This document shows positions 23,480-30,492 of a stretch of DNA of 32,349 nt, one piece after another. The position numbers and the translations under genes are program-made. Source of the DNA: Nitrospinota bacterium (GTDB lineage Bacteria; Nitrospinota_A; UBA7883). Every line of letters starts with the position of its first letter. The first letter of the stretch is position 1. The notes under the pieces are model-generated. The model worked only from the letters and a program-made list of their open reading frames with translations. It ran no database searches and had not been told where the DNA came from. The stretch spans positions 2,345-34,693 of the forward strand of contig JACQZB010000014.1 of the NCBI GenBank assembly GCA_016207925.1, in the 5' to 3' direction.

Positions 23480-24607
23480 CTACAAAACGGACCGGTACAC
23501 CTCCAGGGTTTGGCGCGCCGTGTCCGTCCAGGAAAAGCTTTCGGCGCGGCGCAATCCCTTGTTCCGAAGCTCGCGCGCCAGCGCCGCGTCCCCCACCAGC
23601 CGCGCGATGGCCGCGGCGATGTCCTCCACGTCCAGCGGATTGACCAAGAGCGCCGCGCCGCCGGCGATTTCCGGCAGCGAGGAAATGTTCGAGGTGATCA
23701 CCGGCACGCCGCACCGCATCGCTTCGAGCACCGGCAGGCCGAACCCTTCGTACAGGGTGGGAAACAAGAACAGGTCGGAGCCCTGGTAAAGCTGGCGCAG
23801 CTCGTCCTCGGCGACGTAGTTGGTAAGCACGATGTCGCCGTCCCCTTTCAGGCGCTCGAATGTTTCGATAATGTCGCGGTACAGCCACCCTTTCTTTCCG
23901 CAGATAACCAGTTGGTACTGCCCCCCCAGCTTCTTGCGCGCCAGATCGAACGCGCGCATCACCCGCGCCAGGTTCTTGCGCGGCTCCAGGTTGCCCGTGA
24001 AGAGGATGTAACGGTCGCGGATGCCGAACTTGGCCTTGATCGCCTCGAACGAGGTCCCCGGCGACGGGGGGACAAAGAAAGGGCTTACCGCCTCGTAGAT
24101 CACGGTGATCCTCCCTTCGGCCACGCCCAGCCGCTCAATCAGATCGTTCTTAGTGCTTTGCGACGGGGTGATGATCCGATGCGCGCGTTGGGCCACCATG
24201 CGGATCAACAGCCGCATGTACATGGCGTATTTCAGCGGCACTGTTTTGGGCCGCTGGTAGGCCACGATGTCATGAATGGTCACCACCAGGCGGGTGGATG
24301 CCTGGCGCAAGGGAATCATGAACGCCGGACCGTGGAAGACGTTCACATGTTTGCGTTTAAGGAAATTCGGCAGGTAAAAGCTTTCCCACAAGTCGCCGAT
24401 GATGTGGTTCTCATTGGAAACATGCGTGGCGCAATGCTCAAAATTCGGCAAATCACGGAATTCCTGTTCGTAGGCGCCGTTGTTAGAAATGAGAAGGTAT
24501 TGATTATCCTGATCTATTTCCTGGAACTTGCGGATAAGGTTGGTGACGTAGTACCCCACGCCCGATTTGGGCTTGTTGATCGTGCGAATATCTATTCCAA
24601 TTTTCAT
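23480..24607 (-). CDS. Glycosyltransferase family 4
   Basis: A 375-residue GT-B enzyme. The N-terminal domain opens MKIGIDIRTI and contains KPKSGVGYYVTN. The nucleotide-sugar domain has YILFTGNLEPRKNLARVMRAF and the E(x)7E region LYEGFGLPVLEAM, with PVITSNISSLPEIAGGAALLV. It transfers a sugar from a nucleotide donor to a growing glycan; the acceptor is not predictable. The ATG at 24607 has AAGG five bases ahead and is preferred over a GTG two codons upstream. It lies between a methyltransferase (96 bases upstream) and the PLD gene in a surface-glycan cluster. Confidence 0.93.
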   Translation of the reverse strand: MKIGIDIRTINKPKSGVGYYVTNLIRKFQEIDQDNQYLLISNNGAYEQEFRDLPNFEHCATHVSNENHIIGDLWESFYLPNFLKRKHVNVFHGPAFMIPLRQASTRLVVTIHDIVAYQRPKTVPLKYAMYMRLLIRMVAQRAHRIITPSQSTKNDLIERLGVAEGRITVIYEAVSPFFVPPSPGTSFEAIKAKFGIRDRYILFTGNLEPRKNLARVMRAFDLARKKLGGQYQLVICGKKGWLYRDIIETFERLKGDGDIVLTNYVAEDELRQLYQGSDLFLFPTLYEGFGLPVLEAMRCGVPVITSNISSLPEIAGGAALLVNPLDVEDIAAAIARLVGDAALARELRNKGLRRAESFSWTDTARQTLEVYRSVL

Positions 24608-24703
24608 TGACACCTTGCGCGCCAGCGCGCCCCCTGCGCAGGCCTATCCGCGAAATACGGATATAACAGACGAGAAATGCCCTCTTCTTTATTAATACAC
24701 ATT

Positions 24704-25234
24704 TCACCGTTTGGTCAAACGAAATTCAATGCTCATCGAAGGAAAAATGAAGGCGAACAGCTTTTCATAGGTGACTGGATAAGCGTTGGCCAATAGTTCC
24801 ACCCCCAGAATCCTCCAAAGCCGCCACATGCGGATACGAAGACTGACGAGCGCAAGCCCCGGCACGGTGAGGTGCGGGCTTGGCTCCGGCGCCGCCCCCG
24901 CGAGGCGCCGGATACCCTCGGCGCTGAAAAAATGGCGATGGGTTACGTCGCTGTACGCGTGCAGCGACGTGAAATGGGGTACGCGCGCGGTGATGCGCCC
25001 GCCGTCAGCCAAAATCCGGACGCATTCCGCCAGGGCGCGGCGCGGATCGGCCACATGTTCCAGGGCGTCGGTCATCACAATTTCGTCAAAGCTTCCCTCC
25101 GCAAAGGGAAAAAAGGGCGCGTCCAGGTCCGCCACCACGTCCACGCCGGAAAGCGGCAGACGGTCCATCCCCACCGCGCCGGGGGTCTTGGCGCCGCCGC
25201 ATCCAAGATCGAGCGTCCTTGGCGTATGGCTCAT
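24704..25234 (-). CDS. SAM-dependent methyltransferase, class I
   Basis: A 176-residue methyltransferase. Motif I is LDLGCGGAKTPGA (8-20), followed by GVDVVADLDAPFFPFAEGSFDEIVMTDALEHV (30-61, motifs II/III) and ALAECVRILADGGRITARVPHF. These are the standard class I features. It is short for the class and its substrate is unknown; the location suggests modification of a sugar or lipid-linked glycan. Its ATG overlaps the flippase stop by four bases (ATGA), a strong sign of co-translation. Confidence 0.9.
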   Translation of the reverse strand: MSHTPRTLDLGCGGAKTPGAVGMDRLPLSGVDVVADLDAPFFPFAEGSFDEIVMTDALEHVADPRRALAECVRILADGGRITARVPHFTSLHAYSDVTHRHFFSAEGIRRLAGAAPEPSPHLTVPGLALVSLRIRMWRLWRILGVELLANAYPVTYEKLFAFIFPSMSIEFRLTKR

Positions 25235-26463
25235 GGCCGCCCCCGTACCCACATGGCCAGCGCCGCCAGCGACAGCGCAACGTCGGTATAGAGTTTTGCC
25301 TGCGCCATGCCGGTGACGCCCATGGGGGGTATCAAGGCCGTGTTGAGCGCCAGGTTCAGCGCCCCGGCCAGGCCCGTGAACAGCGCGGCGCTCCCCTGCC
25401 GCCCGTCCAGCAGCAGGACGGAGATCAGGGCGTGGCGGGCGAACATGACCGCCGCCGCCGCCGCCAGCCAGCGCAAGGATTCCGCCGCCGGGGCGAAGGC
25501 GGGGCCGTAAAGCAATGTCACCAGCGGATCGCTCAACGCCCAGATTACCGCGCCCGCCGCCACGCCCGCCGCCGCCACGCCCGCCACGGCCCGGTTGGCC
25601 GCCGCGCGGAATGCGCCACGGCCCGCGCCGGCCATGGCGGACAGGGTAGGAAACGCCGCGGCCATCATAAGCGTGGGCGCCGCCAGCGCCACGTCCAGAA
25701 TTTTTACTCCCGCCGAATAATGCCCCAATGGGCCAAACCCCACGCCCAGCAGCGGCGCCACGATCACGTCCAGCCGGTAGAACGCGATGGTGAAAAACGT
25801 CACCACCCCCAGCGGCGCCGCCGCGCGCAGCAGCCGCGCCGCCTGTGCCCCGTTCCACCGCGGCAAAAGCGGAACGCCCCGGCGCGCCGCCCACCACAGC
25901 GCCCCCGCCGCGGCCAAAATCTGCGCGGCGGTCATCACCAGCAGCGTGGCGGCCAACCCCCCGCCCAACATAAGCGTAAGCACGGCGGCGCCCGTCACGG
26001 CGATTTTGCCCGCGCCCAGCGCCAGCGTTTCGTGTTCCATGCTCTGGCGCGCCTGGAACAGGGCGCCGGCGTACTCCGCCAGCGCGAACGCCGCCATCTG
26101 CGCCCCCATCAGGGCGAACAGCGCCACCATCGCCGGCGGGTATCCCGCGGCCAAGCCATGGCCCGCCGCCGCCGCCACGCACGCGGCGCACAGCGCCAGC
26201 TTCGCCGCCAGCGCCACGCCCGCCGTCCGCGCCAGGTAGCCTTCATCGCGCGGAGCTTCCCGGATAAGCAGCAGGTTCAAACCCGGATCCACCAGGAACA
26301 CCGCCACCGCGCCCACCGAATACAGCAGCGAGAACGCGCCGAGAGCCTCTTCGCCCAGCCAGCGCGCCAGCGCCACATAGAAAATAAAAGAGAGCGCCCG
26401 GCCGACAAGTTCGGTGAGCGTCTTGAAGACGGCGTTGCGTCCGATGCGTCGAAGGGCGGCCAT
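25231..26463 (-). CDS. Polysaccharide/lipid-linked-glycan flippase (Wzx-like)
   Basis: A 410-residue multi-pass membrane protein of the MVF/Wzx type. The opening GRNAVFKTLTELVGRALSFIFYVALARWLGEEALGAFSL is the classic first-helix signature of the O-antigen flippase/MATE-like family, and helices continue through to about residue 400. The family moves lipid-linked sugar units across the inner membrane. Length is typical (400-500). The ATG at 26463 is used; a GTG three bases upstream is possible. It lies 13 bases after the glycosyltransferase 2 gene and overlaps the methyltransferase. Confidence 0.9.
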   Translation of the reverse strand: MAALRRIGRNAVFKTLTELVGRALSFIFYVALARWLGEEALGAFSLLYSVGAVAVFLVDPGLNLLLIREAPRDEGYLARTAGVALAAKLALCAACVAAAAGHGLAAGYPPAMVALFALMGAQMAAFALAEYAGALFQARQSMEHETLALGAGKIAVTGAAVLTLMLGGGLAATLLVMTAAQILAAAGALWWAARRGVPLLPRWNGAQAARLLRAAAPLGVVTFFTIAFYRLDVIVAPLLGVGFGPLGHYSAGVKILDVALAAPTLMMAAAFPTLSAMAGAGRGAFRAAANRAVAGVAAAGVAAGAVIWALSDPLVTLLYGPAFAPAAESLRWLAAAAAVMFARHALISVLLLDGRQGSAALFTGLAGALNLALNTALIPPMGVTGMAQAKLYTDVALSLAALAMWVRGRP

Positions 26464-26476
26464 CACCGCGGCATGG

Positions 26477-27154
26477 TCAGTCGAGCGTGTCCCGAATCAC
26501 GTAAATCGGCTTGCCCTGCGACTCGTGATACGTCCGGGCCAGCATTTCGGCGATCAGGCCGATGGAGATGAACTGCACGCCCACCAGCACCAGCAGGGCG
26601 GAAAGCAGCAGCGCGGGGCGGTTGCCCAGGGGCATTTCAAACACGAACTTCTGGATGGTCAGCCACACGCCCAGCAAAAATCCCAGTCCGCCGCTTATCA
26701 ACCCCAGCAGGCCGAAAATCTGTATCGGGCTGGTGGAATAACTCAACAAAAACTTGACCGTGATAAGGTCCAGGATGACGCGGACGGTGCGGTCTATGCC
26801 GTACTTGCTGGAGCCGGCCACGCGCGGGCGGTGGTTGACCTTAAGCTCGGTCACCTTCACCCCCATCCACGAGGCCACCGCGGGGATGAACCGGTGCATC
26901 TCGCCGTACAGGCGGATGTTCTTGGCCCCGTCGGACCGGATAGCCTTGAGCGAGCAGCCGTAGTCGTGCAGCACGACGCCCGTAGTGTCCGAGATCATGC
27001 GGTTGGCCTCCGTGGAACCGTCGTCAATGGCGATGATTTCAAAATGCGGGTCAAGCCGGTCAAGAATAGGGGTGAGTTCCGCGATAAACCCTCCGATGTT
27101 CTCCTCTTCATTAAATATCGGAGCGACAACGGATATTCTTGGCGCGTGCGACAT
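26477..27154 (-). CDS. Glycosyltransferase family 2, DPM1/GtrB-like, with catalytic core apparently deleted
   Basis: A 225-residue protein that opens as a normal GT2 (RISVVAPIFNEEENIGGFI, then EIIAIDDGSTEA, to residue 50). It then jumps to NRMISDTTGVVLHDYGCSLKAI, which in the family lies about 85 residues further on. The missing part holds the nucleotide-binding strands and the metal-binding DxD-type motif. The C-terminal two helices (170-215) are intact (PIQIFGLLGLISGGLGFLLGVWL and the later PALLLSALLVLVG). The deletion keeps frame, near 27003-27010. Family members are about 310 residues. Without the core it should not transfer sugars; either a real in-frame deletion or an assembly artefact. 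It heads the glycan operon. Confidence 0.85.
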   Translation of the reverse strand: MSHAPRISVVAPIFNEEENIGGFIAELTPILDRLDPHFEIIAIDDGSTEANRMISDTTGVVLHDYGCSLKAIRSDGAKNIRLYGEMHRFIPAVASWMGVKVTELKVNHRPRVAGSSKYGIDRTVRVILDLITVKFLLSYSTSPIQIFGLLGLISGGLGFLLGVWLTIQKFVFEMPLGNRPALLLSALLVLVGVQFISIGLIAEMLARTYHESQGKPIYVIRDTLD

Positions 27155-27241
27155 GGAACCGTTCCTGGGTGGTAACCGCCGCGATTGTACTGTATCAATG
27201 CCTTCCCGGCAAGCGGCGCGTGCGGCGTAACTACTTTCGCT

Positions 27242-28207
27242 TCAATACAACCAGCAGGCGGCAAATGTCCCGCCGTTGACCGGTTTTAACTCCGGCTCCT
27301 GGGTGCGGCAGATGTCCATCACCTTTGGGCATCGGGGATTGAACAGGCACCCTTTGGGAAGGTTCAGCAAACTGGGCACCGTCCCCTTGATCTCCCGTAG
27401 CGGCTGCTTGTGCCGCGCGCCGGAACGCGACGGCAGCGAGTCGAGCAGCCCCCATGTATAAGGATGTTTGGGATCGGCGAACAGGGTTTTTACCGAGGCG
27501 CGCTCAGCCACCTTGCCGGCGTACATGACCACCACTTCGCCGCACGTCTGCGCCACCACGCCCAGATCGTGCGTGATAAGGATAAGCGAGGACGCGGTTT
27601 GCTCGCGCATCCGCAGCATCAGGTCCAGGATTTGCGCCTGAATGGTGACATCCAGCGCCGTGGTGGGTTCGTCGGCGATCAGCAGGCTGGGGCCGCACGC
27701 CACCGCCATGGCGATCATCGCCCGCTGGCGCAGGCCGCCGGAAAGCTGATGCGGATAATCGCGCGCGCGCGACTCCGGCACGGGGACGCCCACCTTGCCC
27801 AGGGTTTCCACCGCCTGCGCCCACGCCTCTTTCTTGCTCATGCCGCGATGCAGCCGCAACGTTTCGGCTACTTGGTCGCCGATGGTGAACACCGGGTTAA
27901 GCGCGGTCATCGGTTCCTGGAAGATCATGCCGATCTGGTCGCCGCGCAGTTGGCGCATTTCCTCTTCGGTCAGCGTCAGCAGGTCGCGCCCCTTGAAGAT
28001 GATCCGTCCGCCCGCGATTACGCCCGGACGGGGAACCAGCCGCAGGATGGCCAGGGCGCTGACGGTCTTGCCGCAGCCGCTCTCGCCCACCACCCCCACC
28101 GCGGCCCCCGGCGCCACTTCGTAGGAGACCCCATCCACGGCAGGGGCCGGCCCCCTTCCGGTGGGGAAATGGACTTTAAGCTCTTCTATCGCAAGCAACG
28201 CGGACAT
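27242..28207 (-). CDS. Oligopeptide/dipeptide ABC transporter ATP-binding protein (OppD/DppD-like)
   Basis: A 321-residue ATPase. Walker A GESGCGKT (41-48), Q-loop [10 protein letters not shown], signature [11 protein letters not shown], Walker [14 protein letters not shown]-loop ITHDLG. The C-terminal oligopeptide extension [14 protein letters not shown] is present, which marks the OppD/OppF type. All motifs are intact. The start at 28207 is preferred over an upstream in-frame start because the domain begins there. The partners usually encoded with it (binding protein, two permeases, OppF) are not in the window: the neighbours are a GT2 gene downstream and a divergent diguanylate cyclase upstream. 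Confidence 0.93.
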   Translation of the reverse strand: MSALLAIEELKVHFPTGRGPAPAVDGVSYEVAPGAAVGVVGESGCGKTVSALAILRLVPRPGVIAGGRIIFKGRDLLTLTEEEMRQLRGDQIGMIFQEPMTALNPVFTIGDQVAETLRLHRGMSKKEAWAQAVETLGKVGVPVPESRARDYPHQLSGGLRQRAMIAMAVACGPSLLIADEPTTALDVTIQAQILDLMLRMREQTASSLILITHDLGVVAQTCGEVVVMYAGKVAERASVKTLFADPKHPYTWGLLDSLPSRSGARHKQPLREIKGTVPSLLNLPKGCLFNPRCPKVMDICRTQEPELKPVNGGTFAACWLY

Positions 28208-28267
28208 GGCGTTAATGGTAGCGCGCCCGCGCCCGCGCGGCAACTGGGCCTTTATTCGCCACGCCAA

Positions 28268-28295
28268 TTGGAGTAAAGTTAAAGGCTATTATTAT
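28268..28295 (+). promoter_or_regulatory. Possible promoter of the 7TMR-DISM diguanylate cyclase gene
   Basis: TTGGAG (28268-28273) and TATTAT (28290-28295) are 16 bases apart. The -10 lies in a short (TTA)n run. Confidence 0.35.
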
Positions 28296-28339
28296 TATAA
28301 GGCATACTCCGAACCGTCATCATCAGGGAAAGGCTGGCA

Positions 28340-30289
28340 TTGTTTTTTTACCGGACTTGTAGCGCCGCGACGGGAAAAACCGCGACGAGCGGTTTCATTG
28401 TCCTGGCGGCCCTTTTTCTCGCCGTCATGCAGGGCGGGCCCGCCCGCGCCGGTGAAGCGCCCGCCGCGGCGGAACTTTCCGGCACAAATGCCGAAGTTGA
28501 GCTTGGCCCCTTCTATCACTACTTTGAAGACCCTACCGGCGCGTTGGGTCTGCGTGACGTGATGGATGGCGCCATGGCGGCGCGCTTTAAACCCCTGCGC
28601 GAGCAAAAACCCAACTTCGGGTACACCAAGTCCGCCATGTGGGTTATGGCCGGGCTTGACAACAAACTTGCGTCGCCGTCCGAGTGGCTTCTGGAAATCC
28701 CCTTCCCCACGCTTGATTCCGTCGAAGTCTATCTGGCCGGCGCGGACGGGCGCGAGTTGGCCCGCTACACGGCGGGCGACCTGCTGCCCTTCGGCGCACG
28801 TCCGTCGCCGCACCGTCACTTTGTCTTTCCCGTGTCACCCCCGCCGGGGGAGCGCTCCGTGTTGTTCATGCGGTTCAAGTCACAAGGGAGCATGACGGTG
28901 GCCTCCACGCTATGGCCCCCGGCGCTGTTCAACTAACACAGCCGCGACGCGTACATCGGCATGAGCCTGTACTTTGGAATATTGGCCGCGCTGTTCGCCT
29001 ACAATCTCCTCCTGTTCCTTTCACTGCGCGACCGCAGTTACCTGTACTACGTCCTCTTCGTGGCCAGCATGGCGGTGGGGCAGGCGGCGTGGAACGGGCT
29101 TGCCTACGAGTTCTTGTGGCCCAACTGGCCCGCATGGGGCAACATTGCGGCGGTGGCGGGCTTTAACGCCACGGGGCTGTTTGGCGCGCTGTTCTCGCGC
29201 GCGTTCCTGGACACCCGGCGCGCCGCGCCCTTGCTGGACAAGGTTATCATGGGTTTAGCGGCGGCGTTCGCGGCGTGGATGGCGCTGGCGCCGGTGATCC
29301 CGTATCAGGCCAACGCCATGCTCACCTCGTTTACGGGCCTGACCTTTTCCATCGTCGCCACGGCGACCGGCGCGTTGTGCCTGGCGCGTGGTTTCAGCGC
29401 CGCGCGGTTTTTCCTGCTGGCGTGGACCATGCTGCTGATTGGCACGGCGGCCCTCGGCGCGCGCAACCTGGACCTGATACCCACCAACTTTTTCACCCTG
29501 TACGCCATGCAGATCGGCAGCGCGCTGGAAATGCTGTTGCTCTCCTTCGCCCTGGCCGAACGCATCAACGTCCTTCGGCGCGGGAAGGAAAAAGCCGAAG
29601 CCGAAACGCTCACCATCCGCCGCGAAATGGTCGCCGCGCTCCAGCGCCAGGAACATGAGTTGGAATTGAAGGTCGCCGCGCGCACGGGTGAGCTGCGCGC
29701 CGTAAATGACCGGCTGGTGGAAAGCGAAAAGATGCTGCGCAATCTGGCCCATCACGACCCGCTTACCGGCCTTATCAACCGCACACTGCTGGACGAACTG
29801 CTGGACCACGCCATCGAACGCGCGCGCCGCCATGGAACCATGCTCGCCGCGTTGTTCATTGATCTCGACGGCTTCAAGGCGATCAATGACACCCACGGCC
29901 ACGCCGCCGGGGACGACCTGCTGCGCGCCGTGGGCGACCGCCTGATCATTGGCGTGCGCGCCTCCGACACGGTGGCCCGCCTGGGCGGCGACGAATTCGT
30001 GGCGCTGCTCGAAGAAGTGAGCCATCCCGAAGACGCCGTGCATGTGGCCGAAAAGCTGGTGGCCTCCCTCGCCGAACCCTTCGCGGCGGGTACACGCTCC
30101 ATCCGGATCAGCGCCAGCGTGGGGGTGGCCCTCTATCCCGGCGACGGGCTGGAAGCGCCCACGCTTATAAAATGGGCCGACCGCGCCATGTACGACGCCA
30201 AGCTGGCCGGGAAAAACTGCGTTCGTCTCTCGGCGGGGTTGAAAAAAGCGCTCATGGCGCGGACGGGGAACGAATCGCCGCGGGACTGA
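28340..30289 (+). CDS. 7TMR-DISM diguanylate cyclase interrupted by an in-frame TAA
   Basis: One frame of 650 codons with a single stop at codon 199 (28934-28936). Before it: signal-like N-terminus (about 15-38) and a 7TMR-DISM extracellular-2-type sensor domain (40-198), with WVMAGLDNK and FPTLDSVEVYL. After it: HSRDAYIGMSLYFGILAALFAYNLLLFLSLRDRSYLYY, the usual first helix of the seven-helix region, then a coiled coil (LAERINVLRRGKEKAEAE). The GGDEF domain runs from HHDPLTGLINR to the end, with the active RLGGDEFVALLEE. No EAL domain. The TAA sits exactly where sensor meets membrane; GAA or CAA there would fit. Without readthrough, restart at 28961 (ATG, no clear ribosome site) would give a cyclase lacking its sensor. 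The start is TTG at 28340 with AAAGG seven bases ahead. Confidence 0.85.
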
Positions 30290-30294
30290 TTTGG

Positions 30295-30365
30295 CTGGCC
30301 CCCGAGGAGTCGAACCTCGACGTATAGATCCAGAGTCTACTGTCCTACCATTAGACGAGGGGCCA
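30295..30365 (-). tRNA. tRNA-Gln (anticodon CTG)
   Basis: A full cloverleaf on the minus strand. Acceptor TGGCCCC pairs with GGGGCCA, with discriminator G at 30295 (no encoded CCA). D arm GTCT/GGAC. Anticodon stem GTAGA/TCTAT with loop CTCTGGA, anticodon CTG at 30333-30331. T arm CGAGG-TTCGACT-CCTCG. U1-A72 and G73 are the known identity features of bacterial tRNA-Gln, supporting the assignment. A good promoter lies just upstream. It abuts the end of the cyclase gene. Confidence 0.93.
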
Positions 30366-30380
30366 GTGAACAAGTGAGGT

Positions 30381-30409
30381 ATTGTACCCAACCGCCGCGC
30401 CAGGTTCAA
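30381..30409 (-). promoter_or_regulatory. Predicted promoter of tRNA-Gln
   Basis: On the minus strand TTGAAC (complement of 30404-30409) is 17 bases from TACAAT (complement of 30381-30386). Transcription would start about nine bases before the tRNA 5' end at 30365. Confidence 0.65.
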
Positions 30410-30434
30410 CAGCGCGCCAGTATTTCCTCCATTT

Positions 30435-30462
30435 TTGAATCGTTCCAACGTGATGTTATAAT
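30435..30462 (+). promoter_or_regulatory. Predicted promoter of the rel/spoT gene
   Basis: TTGAAT (30435-30440), 16 bases, then TATAAT (30457-30462) preceded by an extended TG. The leader to the ATG at 30493 would be about 24 bases. It faces the tRNA promoter, back to back. Confidence 0.65.
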
Positions 30463-30492
30463 CAATAAGGTTAAGCGCGGCAGGTGGTTTGA

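Noticed and set aside
24608-24703. Short hairpins (TATCCG...CGGATA and CCTGCGCAGG) between the methyltransferase and GT4 genes
   Set aside because: Stems are short with no T-run, and the genes are probably co-transcribed.
24704-26191. Long open frame spanning the methyltransferase and most of the flippase
   Set aside because: Only its last 176 codons match a protein (the methyltransferase). The rest is low-complexity Gly/Arg sequence, a shadow of the flippase gene in another frame.
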